A stretch of DNA of 64,000 nt from Bacteriovoracaceae bacterium (GTDB lineage: Bacteria; Bdellovibrionota; Bacteriovoracia; Bacteriovoracales; Bacteriovoracaceae). Every line of letters begins with the position of its first letter. Positions within the stretch are counted from its first letter, which is position 1. The position numbers and the translations under genes were made by a program. Below are positions 16,247 to 26,183 of the stretch, in pieces. The stretch spans positions 1 to 64,000 of the forward strand of contig JABIHA010000113.1 in assembly GCA_018649885.1 (NCBI GenBank), in the 5' to 3' direction. Under the pieces are notes generated by a model. It saw only the letters and a list, made by a program, of their open reading frames with translations, was not told the DNA's origin and searched no databases.

Positions 16247-17833
16247 TTAAAACTCTTGACCAATAATTTCGTACTGCTCAATGTGATAGTTATTTTCGGC
16301 CCGGAGGATGATCTGTTTATTGTATACTTCCCCAAGGGACTCGATAATATCGATATCCTCTCCACAGAGCCTTGAGCTGACTTCAGGGTGAGCATATATA
16401 TAGAGTTTCTTACCTTTAGATTTCTTGATAGTTTTTGCGGCTTCTCTGACAATATCATAGCAGACAGTGATAACAGTTTTAACAGTACCTGTTCCCTCAC
16501 AGTAAGGGCAGGACTCGCACATCACTCTGGTCAATGTATCCCGAATTCTTTTTCTGGTCATTTCTACCAGACCAAAATTCGAAATAGGAAGAACATTTGT
16601 TTTTGCGCGGTCTTTTTTTAATACTTCTAAAAGAGATAAGTAAACCTGCTCGCGATGCTCTTCTCTTTCCATATCAATAAAATCGATAATTATAATTCCA
16701 CCGCAATTTCTAAGTCTTAGTTGATAGGCAATTTCTTTGATGGCCTCAAGGTTGGTTTGAAGGATTGTATCTTCAAGGGATCTTTTGCCAACAAATTTGC
16801 CGGTATTAACATCTACTGAGACCAAGGCTTCTGTTTGGTCAATATTAATTGAGCCACCAGATTTGAGATAAATTTTATTTCCCAGAGCACGCTCAACTTC
16901 AATCTCGATTCCGTATTGCTCAAAAATCGGCACATCACCACCGAAGAGCTTAACCTTACCCTTCATCTGAGGGAGATATTTATTTATGAATTTTTCTACT
17001 TGCTTAAAATGAGTTTTGGAATCAACCAAAATTTGATCTACATCTTGATCGGTAATATCCCTTATGGCCCTTTGAATGAAATCTAGGTCAGTGTGAACTA
17101 GAGCAGAAGCCTTGGCCTTTTTTTGGGCCCGATCTATTTCTTTCCAAATTTTACTAAGCATTTGATAATCAGCTTTCAGCGTTTTTAGGGCCTGCCCTTC
17201 AGCGACTGTTCTGGCAATGACTCCAGTCCCCTCTTGGCAAATCCCCTCAATAACCTCTTTTAACCTAATACGCTCATCTTCATTTTCAATTCTTCTGGAA
17301 ACTCCGATGTGTTCTATGAAAGGCATGTAAACAATATGCCTACCGGCCAGGGTAATATGTCTAGTAATCCTTGGACCTTTAGTAGAGATAGGCTCTTTGG
17401 CCACTTGAACTAAAATCTCTTCACCCTCTTTAAGAAAATCTTCAATTTTAACGTCTGGTCTAAGTGTCATATCAACTGACTCAGACAGAGTGGAAAGCTC
17501 ATCTGGAATAGTATCCATTTTTTTCCGGGCCTTCTCTTCTTCCTCTTTTTTTATACGAAGCTTTTCTGCCATCTCTCTCTGCTCTTCGAGAGTTGGAATG
17601 TAGGCATCATCAACATATAAAAATGCGGCGCGCGCCCAACCGATATCCACAAAAGCAGACTGCATACCGGGGAGAACTCTTATGACTTTTCCTTTATAGA
17701 TATTGCCTACAATGGGTCGATTATCTCCGCCATGCTCCACGCGATCAATGAGGTAATCAACGATTGCACCATTGTCCATAAAAGCGATACGAGTTTCGTT
17801 AAGTGTCTGATTAATAATGAGTTCTTTGGCCAT
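16247..17833 (-). CDS. rng: Ribonuclease G/E family endoribonuclease
   Basis: 528 residues, close to RNase G (about 490) and lacking the long C-terminal scaffold of RNase E. An S1 RNA-binding domain covers about residues 35-150 (GKVIRVLPGMQSAFVDIGWARAAFLYVDD) with a charged insert of about 40 residues inside it (EEEEKARKKMDTIPDE). The catalytic part has VSVDVNTGKFVG and GGIIIIDFIDM, supplying the metal-binding Asp residues. The zinc-link CESCPYC follows near residue 440. It cleaves single-stranded AU-rich RNA in rRNA processing and mRNA decay. It stands alone on the minus strand, upstream of nothing obviously related. Confidence 0.92.
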   Translation of the reverse strand: MAKELIINQTLNETRIAFMDNGAIVDYLIDRVEHGGDNRPIVGNIYKGKVIRVLPGMQSAFVDIGWARAAFLYVDDAYIPTLEEQREMAEKLRIKKEEEEKARKKMDTIPDELSTLSESVDMTLRPDVKIEDFLKEGEEILVQVAKEPISTKGPRITRHITLAGRHIVYMPFIEHIGVSRRIENEDERIRLKEVIEGICQEGTGVIARTVAEGQALKTLKADYQMLSKIWKEIDRAQKKAKASALVHTDLDFIQRAIRDITDQDVDQILVDSKTHFKQVEKFINKYLPQMKGKVKLFGGDVPIFEQYGIEIEVERALGNKIYLKSGGSINIDQTEALVSVDVNTGKFVGKRSLEDTILQTNLEAIKEIAYQLRLRNCGGIIIIDFIDMEREEHREQVYLSLLEVLKKDRAKTNVLPISNFGLVEMTRKRIRDTLTRVMCESCPYCEGTGTVKTVITVCYDIVREAAKTIKKSKGKKLYIYAHPEVSSRLCGEDIDIIESLGEVYNKQIILRAENNYHIEQYEIIGQEF

Positions 17834-17870
17834 TGCGCCAGTTTACACGTGGATATAAAGTCAGGCAATT

Positions 17871-20800
17871 CTAGGGAGTATATTTATAAATTAGTCTTGA
17901 GCTGCTACTGAGGACATAGATATTGCCGCTCTCGTCCATGGTCAGGCCATAAAGGGCAAAAGTATCATTAAGGCTTGCAGGAAAGGCAATGCTTGTTTTA
18001 TTACAGGTACCATCAGTAAAGGTTGTATCATAGCACCTGAGTGCGCCACTTTTGAGGTAATAAATTTTTCCAGTGGATTCTTCCCAAAGAAAGTGTCCCA
18101 TACTCCCACCCCAGGTATCATTTAAAAGTGTGCCTAGCTCGGTGGGGATTCCAGAATCAGGATTTTCGATGTACCGAATAGTCTCTTTTTCATGAAAGAG
18201 CAGCCTTGGAGTTGTAGCATCATTGTCAAACTGCAAATACATTGAGGCATACCCAATGGCACTTATTCCACTGTATGCTGACACAGTGTTGAGTGCAGTG
18301 CCTGAGCTATCAGCACTAACAACATTAGTTGCTCCATCACCTAAGATTTTATAAATTTTCCCGTCAGATCCATTTACTCGGTGGATACCACCAAACCTGT
18401 GGTAAGTGTTTGTACTTCTTGTATAAAAATTGCCGTTATCATCAATTACCCAGCCACCATAATACCCATAGGTTGTTGGCTTATAGTCTGTAGCAGTGTC
18501 ACCATCAGAAGCCGTATGTAGTCCTGCAGATGCTCCCGCCAGAAAGCCACTGATAGAAAGGTCAGCATTGACCTTGTATACTAGCTGCTGGCTTGTCCCA
18601 AAAATAATGAGACCGTTATTATCAAAGGCAAAAGGTCCACCGGCCATTTCACCGTGTCTTAAGCCTAAGAATTGAGTACTTCCAAAAGTTGTGGGAGCAA
18701 GTGAGGCATCAATTTGATTGCCTCCCATATTGTGAATAATATCTGTTGCTGGGTCTATGCGGCCAATGACTGTGGCTTGGCCATCACTCCAATATAGTCC
18801 TCCAGGAAGATTGGCTTGGTTGGGAGCTGTCGTTTTTTTCCAGTTTAAAAATCGAACTTTTCCAAACCTTGCCAGTAACTTATCTCCCCCATCCCCATTG
18901 AAGGCCAATTGCCCAGCAAAGGTTTGAAGCTTATTATTAGAGTCAATATAGCGAAGTCTTGCTGCTTGTGGTGAGTTGTTATACGGGCCATCGGCAAAAC
19001 CAATAGCCCCACTTGCTCTTGTCCAGGGATGTCCCATATTCGTGCAAGCTGTACCTGGAGCAGCAACAACATCATTGTCACTACAGCTGATCATACCAGC
19101 AGTTGCGGACCTTTGACCTTTTGTCACCTGAATCGCCACTTCATCGTAATCGTTGGAAGATGTTGGAAGAAATTTATATATTGCTCCCCATCTTGAACCA
19201 TAGATGTAACCATCCGCTGATGAATATGCCATGCTACGATAAGAATTTTGAGGACTACCATTAGTCTTATATACGACTCCATTGATTAACTTGTAATCAT
19301 AGGCACCAGATTTATTTGACACATAAAGAGCACTATTTGATGGACTGTAAAAAAACAAGGTAGTGGTAGGCCATGACTGATTGGTCAAGCCTGTGGCCAG
19401 TGGATCATCGCCATCCGAAGGATAAGCATCACTGCAATCACCAAATGCAGTCGTTGCGGTTCCCGCAGAGCCATCTCCATTTTGCGCAATTTTTCTTATA
19501 ATATATCCCATAGTATTAGCATTGGAATTAACTGCATTACAAACGACTAGAAAATAAATATCATTATTGGCCGGGTTAATTGTCAGTTGAGAAGTGTAGT
19601 GTATAAAAGTATTGGCAGCAGTCGTGTCGGTTAAGTAATCTGAGCCACCTCCAGCATACTCACTAATAGTATCTGCGCTTGTATCAATTTTATAAATTCT
19701 CATATTGGTTGCTAAGGTACTATTGCCATTGCTTCTAGCTGTAATATAGATATTATCACTTGTATCTTTTGTGATTCCATGGACTATGCCAACTTTTGCA
19801 CCTGAAACAGGACCAGGAACACCAGATACTGCCGATTCGGCAGTATCAAGATAATTGTCAATCACACCAGTAGAAGCGGTAATTTTTCTCATATATGTTG
19901 CATCAGAGATGTAGATATCTCCATTAGATGTTTCAATAATTCTGTGATCAGGGGCCTTATCTTGAAAGGGACCAATATAGGCCGAAAGTGCTGAGTCACC
20001 ATTTCCATTGGCATCATTCCCCGCATAAATCTCCCATCCAAGTGTATTCATCAGCTGAGAGTATTGAGTTGCGGTATTTCCATTTCCATCTGTCACAACT
20101 AATTTGAGTCTAAAAAATGCAGTAGTGGGGGCCAAGAAGGAAACTGTAGAATGGGTCCAACTAAGAATCTCACCACTCCCACCAGTTGTATTGGAACCAT
20201 CTGTTGTTGAATCCCCTACACCTGCGGCTGCAAGACCTAGATTTGTAAAATCAATATTATCAGTTGAGTAATATATTTCCACGGCATTTGTCGCAAGCCC
20301 TTCACCATCGGCAACTGTAAAGCTTACTGTCACTGGTGCACTAAGAGCAAAGGTTGTCCCACCTCCACCGTCATCAACAGTAAGTGCTGTAAAAGATGGT
20401 GCCGTCCCCGCAGAGAGTTCCACTGAGTCTGTATCCACTAAACTTGTACCGGCAGCTGAATTCGTTGTTATGGTAGAAACATTACCAACACTATCTTTCC
20501 CCCAAGCACAGATTTTTTTATTTCCGGCAACGGGTGAGGTGGTAAGAGGGAGTGAGGTAGGAGATGCTGAGTATACGACCCAACCAGAATCGGCATAGTC
20601 GTTTTGACAGTCGGCATCTACACTCTCGGCCACTTTAACATGTGTAAGCCCAATACCAGCATCAGATGCAGTTACATTAATATTAATATCCCGCAAAGTA
20701 ATGATCCCATCACTTGGAGTTCCTTGGTTGTCTATAATTCCTGTTGCGCTTACAACTGGGTTGGTAGAGTCAACAGTAAAAGCTGTGGTATTTTCATCAG

Positions 20801-21827
20801 TACCTATATTGCCATAGGAATCCGTAAAGGAAACTCTCAATTTAACATTTGTTGAATCAATTGAGGGCACAGTCCAGGATATACTTTCCGCCTGAGCACT
20901 CAGACTTCCATTAATGGCGTTAGCAAGTGTTGAAGCCGGAGAGATTGCACTCCAGCTAGTTCCACCATTTGCGGAGTACTCAATTGTATAAACAAGAGTG
21001 TTATCAGCGTGTGTATCAGTTGCCTGCCAGTTTATGGTGATGCTATCGCCACCCTTGTTACTCCCATAACTCCCAGTAACATTAATTGTTGGAGCCGTTG
21101 TATCTAGAGTAAAATTGACAGCAGCATCTTTAGTGAATGCGTTGGTGGCCAAGTCACTCATGGCAACACGCAAAAGCATTTGAGAGCTATCAACACTACT
21201 TGGATAGGTCCAGTTGTATGAGTAACTACTTTGAGCACTAACTGCTGACACGCTCGTAAGTGCGCTCCAAGATGTTCCATTATCACTTGAATAGGTTAGA
21301 TCAAAACTTGAGGTCTCATCAAAATTTAATTCTGTAACCGACCAACCCAAACTAAATACACCAGGTCCGACAGTGCCTGAAGGCTCATTAACCCAACTAA
21401 GCACTGGGTTAGTTGAATCGATCGTTGCCGTTTTTAATGAACTAGCAGATGTGCCGTTTTGGTAACTAATTACTAAACGAAGAACAATTTCAGAATCTAT
21501 AGAAGGTATTGGGTTCCAAGTATATTTAGTTTGTGTGACCAAAATAGATTTGGTCAAAAGATTCCACGTTGTACCACCATCATCGGAGTAGTGTAGAACT
21601 GCAGATTTAAATTGTTCAGTATCCCCTAAACTAAAACGAATATTAGTACTTCCACCACCAGGAAGATAAGCCGTTGGTTGACTTAAGGCCCCCTGAACAA
21701 TATCTCCACCAAAAGTTTCTCCGAGATCTCCAGAGCCCTCACCAGCACTAAATTGGCACGACATCTGAAAAATCATCAGAAGCCCGAGTATATATAAATG
21801 AGTAAGTCTAGAAACTCCACACTTCAT
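17871..21827 (-). CDS. Large secreted lipoprotein with Ig-like repeats and an NHL/propeller-like half
   Basis: 1318 residues. The N-terminus is a signal peptide ending in FQMSC, an atypical lipobox (Gln at -3), so lipidation at Cys24 is likely but not certain. Residues about 50-620 contain four to five beta-sandwich repeats of about 100 residues, each with YSxDxGxSW and TxDSTNP motifs, typical of bacterial Ig-like modules. The C-terminal 700 residues contain repeated GxIYxSD, GNFYTRS and GNIYVLSS segments like NHL or SMP-30 propeller blades. No catalytic residues are recognised. It is probably an outer-membrane-attached binding protein facing outside. An inverted repeat lies just upstream of its start. 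Ser, Thr and Gly are strongly enriched. Confidence 0.7.
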   Translation of the reverse strand: MKCGVSRLTHLYILGLLMIFQMSCQFSAGEGSGDLGETFGGDIVQGALSQPTAYLPGGGSTNIRFSLGDTEQFKSAVLHYSDDGGTTWNLLTKSILVTQTKYTWNPIPSIDSEIVLRLVISYQNGTSASSLKTATIDSTNPVLSWVNEPSGTVGPGVFSLGWSVTELNFDETSSFDLTYSSDNGTSWSALTSVSAVSAQSSYSYNWTYPSSVDSSQMLLRVAMSDLATNAFTKDAAVNFTLDTTAPTINVTGSYGSNKGGDSITINWQATDTHADNTLVYTIEYSANGGTSWSAISPASTLANAINGSLSAQAESISWTVPSIDSTNVKLRVSFTDSYGNIGTDENTTAFTVDSTNPVVSATGIIDNQGTPSDGIITLRDININVTASDAGIGLTHVKVAESVDADCQNDYADSGWVVYSASPTSLPLTTSPVAGNKKICAWGKDSVGNVSTITTNSAAGTSLVDTDSVELSAGTAPSFTALTVDDGGGGTTFALSAPVTVSFTVADGEGLATNAVEIYYSTDNIDFTNLGLAAAGVGDSTTDGSNTTGGSGEILSWTHSTVSFLAPTTAFFRLKLVVTDGNGNTATQYSQLMNTLGWEIYAGNDANGNGDSALSAYIGPFQDKAPDHRIIETSNGDIYISDATYMRKITASTGVIDNYLDTAESAVSGVPGPVSGAKVGIVHGITKDTSDNIYITARSNGNSTLATNMRIYKIDTSADTISEYAGGGSDYLTDTTAANTFIHYTSQLTINPANNDIYFLVVCNAVNSNANTMGYIIRKIAQNGDGSAGTATTAFGDCSDAYPSDGDDPLATGLTNQSWPTTTLFFYSPSNSALYVSNKSGAYDYKLINGVVYKTNGSPQNSYRSMAYSSADGYIYGSRWGAIYKFLPTSSNDYDEVAIQVTKGQRSATAGMISCSDNDVVAAPGTACTNMGHPWTRASGAIGFADGPYNNSPQAARLRYIDSNNKLQTFAGQLAFNGDGGDKLLARFGKVRFLNWKKTTAPNQANLPGGLYWSDGQATVIGRIDPATDIIHNMGGNQIDASLAPTTFGSTQFLGLRHGEMAGGPFAFDNNGLIIFGTSQQLVYKVNADLSISGFLAGASAGLHTASDGDTATDYKPTTYGYYGGWVIDDNGNFYTRSTNTYHRFGGIHRVNGSDGKIYKILGDGATNVVSADSSGTALNTVSAYSGISAIGYASMYLQFDNDATTPRLLFHEKETIRYIENPDSGIPTELGTLLNDTWGGSMGHFLWEESTGKIYYLKSGALRCYDTTFTDGTCNKTSIAFPASLNDTFALYGLTMDESGNIYVLSSSSRLIYKYTP

Positions 21828-21852
21828 TTCTAGTTCTCTCCCCTAACATGTG

Positions 21853-21879
21853 GTTATCTCTATTATTTTAAGAGATAAC
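21853..21879 (-). promoter_or_regulatory. Inverted repeat in the lipoprotein gene leader
   Basis: GTTATCTCT (21853-21861) and AGAGATAAC (21871-21879) are perfect complements around a nine-base AT loop, 26 bases from the lipoprotein start. The loop includes -10-like sequence, so a repressor operator overlapping the promoter, or a 5' UTR hairpin, are both possible. Confidence 0.4.
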
Positions 21880-22063
21880 ATGACTCCTATTAGTTTAAGT
21901 TTTCATACCAGGCTAATCGGTTAATTTTACGTATCACCAAAGGGTAAAAAATTTTGAGGAAGTCCAATTACTTACAACGGAAGTAGGCAGTTGGGTACAT
22001 CTAGTAATGCACTAAATTTTGTTTAGTTTCCCTTTGCCTTCATGTTGGGTGTTGGCAGTACCT

Positions 22064-22200
22064 TAAAAAGTGTAAACCATGTATCGAGAATAAAATGTAA
22101 AGTATGTGTCGAGAATGGACCAATTATAATAAGAGCAAAAGGTAATGAAAGTGTTACCTATGTCATGATAAAAATATGTAACCTATGTCTTGCAACACAC
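22064..22200. mobile_element. Remnant of an insertion-sequence end (repeat cluster)
   Basis: Four imperfect copies of a roughly 22-base unit of the form TGTNANCNATGTNNNGAGAAT occur at about 22070-22092, 22095-22117, 22151-22170 and 22175-22195. Multiple staggered repeats of this kind are what IS21- and IS481-like elements carry at their ends as transposase binding sites. No transposase gene is present on either side, so this would be a solo end left after deletion. The family assignment is from memory of such motifs and is uncertain. Confidence 0.4.
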
Positions 22201-22288
22201 CGCCTTGGGAGGGCAAGGGCAACTGCCAAGGGCAATAAGAAGGCAAAGGGAGGTCCTAGCAAATTAAGTGAAATGAGACTTGTGGGTG

Positions 22289-23326
22289 CTACGGACAAGG
22301 ATTAGGAAGCATCTCATGAACAGCTTCGATTTCACTAATCACTTCACTACTCAACGTGACATCAATACTACCAATATTTGTTTTGAGCTGATCCATTGTT
22401 GTGGCACCAATGATATTGCTGGTAACAAAAGATCTGGAAGTCACAAAGCTTAGGGCCATTTGAGAGGGATCAAGTCCATATTTTTTGGCGATATCCACAT
22501 ATTTTTCAGTTGAAGTAATGGCCGTGTCACTTGAGTATCTTGAAAAACGATCCCAAAGAGTAAGTCTTGCTCGTGGTGGTTTTTTGCCTCCAAGATATTT
22601 TCCACTCAAAGTGCCAAAAGCAAGTGGAGAATAGGCAAGCAGTCCAGCATTTTCACGAATAGACATCTCTGCCATTCCCACTTCGTAAGTTCTATTAAGA
22701 AGATTATAGGGATTTTGGACACTGACTATTTTTGGAAAATTAGTTTTACATGCCTCCATAATATACTGGTGCATGCCCCAAGGAGTTTCATTAGAAATAC
22801 CAATGTAGCGAACCTTTTTAGACTCTACCAGTTGGGATAGGGCCTCGAGAGTTTGTTCAATAGGCACTCCCATATACTCTCCCGAAGAAAAACCTCTTTG
22901 CCCAAAAAAGTTAGTGGATCTACTGGGCCAATGAATTTGATAGAGATCTATATAATCAACCCCTAGTCTTTCGAGACTGCTATCAAGAGCACGGTGAATA
23001 TTATCACTATCAAGATCTGGTTTTCCCCCTCTGACATGAGCACACATTTCGGCAGGGCCTACAATCTTTGTGGCCAAGATAATTTCATCTCTCTTAGACT
23101 TTAATTTATCCCACTTGCCAATTATTTCTTCGGTTTTTGTATAAGTTTCAGCTTTCGGGGGCACTGGATACATTTCAGCTGTATCAATAAAGTTAATTCC
23201 CCGCTCTAAGGCAAAATCTAATTGCTGATGGGCCTCACTAATTGTATTTTGCTCACCCCAGGTCATTGTTCCCAAGCAAATTGCGCTCACTTTGACATCA
23301 GTGTTTCCTAAATTTCTATACTCCAC
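22289..23326 (-). CDS. Aldo/keto reductase, Tas-like
   Basis: 345 residues, matching the length and architecture of E. coli Tas. The AKR catalytic tetrad is visible: Asp and Tyr in INFIDTAEMYP, Lys in ILATKIVGP and His in DLYQIHWPS. The C-terminal NADP-binding part has AFGTLSGKYLGG and IIGATTMDQLK. The insert with GKPDLDSDNIHRALDSSLERLGVDYIDLYQIHW is family standard. It reduces carbonyl compounds with NADPH; the physiological substrate is unknown. It starts with GTG behind AGGA, ten bases after a small secreted protein gene, so they may be cotranscribed. Confidence 0.88.
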   Translation of the reverse strand: MEYRNLGNTDVKVSAICLGTMTWGEQNTISEAHQQLDFALERGINFIDTAEMYPVPPKAETYTKTEEIIGKWDKLKSKRDEIILATKIVGPAEMCAHVRGGKPDLDSDNIHRALDSSLERLGVDYIDLYQIHWPSRSTNFFGQRGFSSGEYMGVPIEQTLEALSQLVESKKVRYIGISNETPWGMHQYIMEACKTNFPKIVSVQNPYNLLNRTYEVGMAEMSIRENAGLLAYSPLAFGTLSGKYLGGKKPPRARLTLWDRFSRYSSDTAITSTEKYVDIAKKYGLDPSQMALSFVTSRSFVTSNIIGATTMDQLKTNIGSIDVTLSSEVISEIEAVHEMLPNPCP

Positions 23327-23335
23327 AAATTTTTC

Positions 23336-23785
23336 CTATTTTTTAATAATTTTTGGTTCATACTTACTTATTTTTAGCTCACCATTTTCTCTGGTAAATC
23401 CAATGGTGATTTCTACATTTGCATCAACTTTTTCTGGATACAACTTTCTATACCTCACATAGGCAACAATACCTCCAGAATCAAGTCTATTGAAATTGTG
23501 AAAAGAGTGGATGGTCTTCGCCTTTTTATTCTTTAGGCCAACTAAGGCTTGATGAAATCGATCCCTACTTTCAATACTTATTCTTCCAAAATTTAAATTC
23601 AATTTGTCTTTGGCCACAAGAGTAGCAAGCTTGTCTTCAATTTTTACGCTGGGCCTGTCATAGAGATTGTCCCAAAGTTGATACCAGTTTTTTAAAAGTG
23701 CATTTATATCCTCGGCCCTTTCAACCGCCTGCAAGTTAAAACTTGTGCACATTACTAAAAATATGACAGCAATAGTCTTTTTCAT
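23336..23785 (-). CDS. Small periplasmic protein, possibly NTF2-like
   Basis: 149 residues with a clear signal peptide (MKKTIAVIFLVMCTSFNLQA). The mature part begins with a helix containing LLKNWYQLWDNLY. It ends in beta strands (DANVEITIGFTRENGELKISKYEPKIIKK), the order expected of an NTF2-like alpha/beta cone as in SnoaL or DUF4440 proteins. No catalytic residues are evident. It precedes the aldo/keto reductase on the same strand. The fold suggestion is an inference. Confidence 0.6.
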   Translation of the reverse strand: MKKTIAVIFLVMCTSFNLQAVERAEDINALLKNWYQLWDNLYDRPSVKIEDKLATLVAKDKLNLNFGRISIESRDRFHQALVGLKNKKAKTIHSFHNFNRLDSGGIVAYVRYRKLYPEKVDANVEITIGFTRENGELKISKYEPKIIKK

Positions 23786-23836
23786 ATAATCCCCCCCGAA
23801 TTTATATTCACTTCAATCTTAACCTGAATTTAATGA

Positions 23837-23870
23837 ATAAAAAAAGGGCCAACTTTATGAAGGCCCCTTT
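23837..23870 (-). terminator. Terminator after the nucleoside transporter gene
   Basis: On the minus strand AAAGGGGCC and GGCCCTTT pair across an eleven-base loop and are followed by a run of seven T residues, a standard intrinsic terminator. It lies 28 bases past the stop codon. Confidence 0.8.
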
Positions 23871-23897
23871 TATCAGAAATATACATTTTTTTTAAAA

Positions 23898-25121
23898 CTA
23901 TAAGAATAATCCTGCTACACAAGCTGTCATAAAACAGGCTAGCGTTCCACCGAGCAGAGATCTCATCCCCAGTTCTGCAAGGTCTTTTCTTCTTTCTGGG
24001 GCCAAAACACCAATGCCGCCAACTTGAATGGCGATAGAAGAGAAGTTGGCAAAACCACAAAGAGCGTAAGTTGATATGGCAATAGATCTCGGTTGGAGAT
24101 TTGCCATCATTTTTGCTAGCTCATCGTAGGCAACAAACTCATTGAGAACCATTTTCACACCTAGAAGAGATCCCACATTAATACAGTCTCCCCAAGGAAC
24201 ACCCATGAGCCAAGCAATAGGAGCAAATACATAACCTAGAATAATTTGAAAGGTCAGGTTTTCAAATCCAAATAAACCGCCACACCAGCCGATAATTGCG
24301 TTGAGCATGGCTATTAATGCGATAAATGCCAAAAGCATAGCACCAACATTTAAGGCCAGTTTAAGTCCATCTGAAGCACCACTAGCAGCGGCGTCTATTA
24401 CATTAGATGTGGTAACAGGCAGATCAACATTTAAAGTTCCTGCTGTTTCACTGACTTCTGTTTCAGGAATCAAAAGTTTTGCACAAACAAGTGCAGCTGG
24501 AGCTGACATTACCGAAGCAGCAAGTAAGTGCCCGGCGTCAATTCCCATTCCCACGTAGGCTGCTAGCACCCCGCCAGCAACAGTGGCCATGCCACCAGTC
24601 ATGAGGGCCATTAACTCTGATTTTGTCATTTTTCCGATATAAGGTTTGATAACTAGTGGAGCTTCTGTTTGTCCCACAAAAATATTGGCAGCAGCAGAAA
24701 GTGACTCAGCTCCCGAGGTACCCATTATTCTTACCATCACCCAAGCACAACCTTTTACAATCCACTTCATAACTCCAAGGTGATAGAGCACACTCATAAA
24801 AGAGCTGAAGAAAATGATTGTCGGTAAAACCATAGTGGCGAATATAAAGCCAATTCCAGATTGATGCCCTGGATTTACAAGAGTTCCAAAAAGAAATCCA
24901 GATCCAGCAGCTGTAAAGCTCAATATGCTATTGAAGAAATTTTTGGCCATCTCAAATACGCTACGACCTGCATCTGTATTTAAAATAATTGCGCCAAAAA
25001 TCAATTGCAAGCCTATTCCAGTGAGAACAGTTTTCCATACAATTTTTTTCCTATTGGCACTCAACGCATATGCAATTAAAACCATGACCGCAAGGCCCAA
25101 CAACGATATCAAACGTTCCAT
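23898..25121 (-). CDS. nupC: Concentrative nucleoside transporter, NupC family
   Basis: 407 residues from the ATG at 25121, preferred over an upstream in-frame start because AAGGG lies seven bases before it. The protein has about ten hydrophobic segments plus the family motifs: the N-terminal helix pair, [37 protein letters not shown] near residue 165, and [17 protein letters not shown] near residue 350. It imports nucleosides with sodium or protons. It probably feeds the purine nucleoside phosphorylase encoded 2 kb away on the other strand, since salvage of nucleosides fits a predator living on host nucleic acids. That last link is an inference. Confidence 0.92.
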   Translation of the reverse strand: MERLISLLGLAVMVLIAYALSANRKKIVWKTVLTGIGLQLIFGAIILNTDAGRSVFEMAKNFFNSILSFTAAGSGFLFGTLVNPGHQSGIGFIFATMVLPTIIFFSSFMSVLYHLGVMKWIVKGCAWVMVRIMGTSGAESLSAAANIFVGQTEAPLVIKPYIGKMTKSELMALMTGGMATVAGGVLAAYVGMGIDAGHLLAASVMSAPAALVCAKLLIPETEVSETAGTLNVDLPVTTSNVIDAAASGASDGLKLALNVGAMLLAFIALIAMLNAIIGWCGGLFGFENLTFQIILGYVFAPIAWLMGVPWGDCINVGSLLGVKMVLNEFVAYDELAKMMANLQPRSIAISTYALCGFANFSSIAIQVGGIGVLAPERRKDLAELGMRSLLGGTLACFMTACVAGLFL

Positions 25122-25239
25122 TTCAACCCTTTTATTAAGTGAATTTTTTCCCAATCCAGATATAAATCCTAACTGACTTATAACAGCGTAGCTCAGTTGT
25201 CAAAGCGAGTTGGAAGTAAAGATTCGTTATATCAAAGGG

Positions 25240-26181
25240 TTAGGTGCTAGCATGGTGATCGTAGAGTTCTAAATAGTGTTCACACATTTTTAAATAACTA
25301 AAGTGCTTTTCGGCGTATTCCCTAATATCCATGGGGGTATAACCGGTGTGATGTTTTTTCATTTTTTCTAAGAGTGTTTCTTTATCTGCTGCTTTCAAAA
25401 AAAGATCTTCTCCGCCTTCAAGGCCTAAGACCTCAGGGACAGAACCCCTTTCAAGGGCAAATACTGAAGCCCCACAAAACATCGCCTCAATCATCACAAG
25501 ACCAAAGGGCTCATCCCACAAAATAGGAAATAGTAAGGCCTTGGCCCCTCCTAAAAGTCTATATTTACCAGAATTGTCCAGGTGACCTAGATACCTTCTA
25601 GACGGCAAGCTTATTCCCCGACCTCCGCCAATGAGAAGTTTTGTGCGCGTCTTCTTTGCCAACTCTTTAGCAATGTGCAGACCTTTTCTTTTGAGCCCTG
25701 CTCTTCCCAAAAAGGCAAAATATTTTCTCTTAGAAAAATTATCGACGCCTAGGGGAATACTTTTTGGATCATAGCCATGATAAACAAATTTTTCACGACC
25801 ATGACGTTTAGCATGATCGCCGGATATGAATACAGTTTGAGGTGGAAGAGTAGATAAACTTTCACCTTCTCTTAAATTACCATGAAGAGTGACAATATTT
25901 CTTGCTGGACAAGACTTGGCCATATGGGGAAGGTGCAAATGGACAACATCTGCGTCCCCTGGAATAAGTTCCACATATTTTTTTTCAGCCTCGGCCATAT
26001 TTTCAAACCGGTCTAAGTAAATGTGGTTGATTCCAGGCAAATCATAGTCACCCCGGTAGGAAATCAGCGTCACCTTGTGACCCATTTCTACGTGTCCTAG
26101 GCACAATGACTCTATAACTCTTTCCATTCCACCGTAGAGGCTTACTGGCACCTTATTGTGATAAACTTGGACAATATGCAT
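25240..26181 (-). CDS. Glycosyltransferase family 4 protein
   Basis: 313 residues with a GT-B fold. The N-terminal domain has GGMERVIESLCLGHVEMGHKVTLIS, typical of GT4 acceptor-side domains. The C-terminal domain begins at FLGRAGLKRKG and carries EPFGLVMIEAMFCGASVFAL, the EX7E donor-binding motif, then RGSVPEVL. It would add a sugar from an activated donor to a lipid-linked or polysaccharide acceptor. It is somewhat short for the family, with a reduced N-terminal domain. It lies two bases after a small secreted-protein gene and is probably coexpressed with it. The product polymer is unknown. Confidence 0.85.
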   Translation of the reverse strand: MHIVQVYHNKVPVSLYGGMERVIESLCLGHVEMGHKVTLISYRGDYDLPGINHIYLDRFENMAEAEKKYVELIPGDADVVHLHLPHMAKSCPARNIVTLHGNLREGESLSTLPPQTVFISGDHAKRHGREKFVYHGYDPKSIPLGVDNFSKRKYFAFLGRAGLKRKGLHIAKELAKKTRTKLLIGGGRGISLPSRRYLGHLDNSGKYRLLGGAKALLFPILWDEPFGLVMIEAMFCGASVFALERGSVPEVLGLEGGEDLFLKAADKETLLEKMKKHHTGYTPMDIREYAEKHFSYLKMCEHYLELYDHHAST

Positions 26182-26183
26182 AA

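Larger units (their letters stand above)
21828..22288. other. Intergenic region with an inverted repeat and IS-end-like repeats
   Basis: The left part holds the leader and probable promoter of the large lipoprotein gene. The right part (from about 22064) holds four imperfect repeats typical of an insertion-sequence end, followed by a G-rich stretch. An 87-codon open frame runs over the repeats, but its composition follows the repeats and it has no ribosome binding site, so it is not called. Confidence 0.45.

Noticed and set aside
22042-22305. An 87-codon plus-strand frame
   Set aside because: It overlaps the insertion-sequence end repeats and the 3' end of the aldo/keto reductase gene and has no ribosome site.
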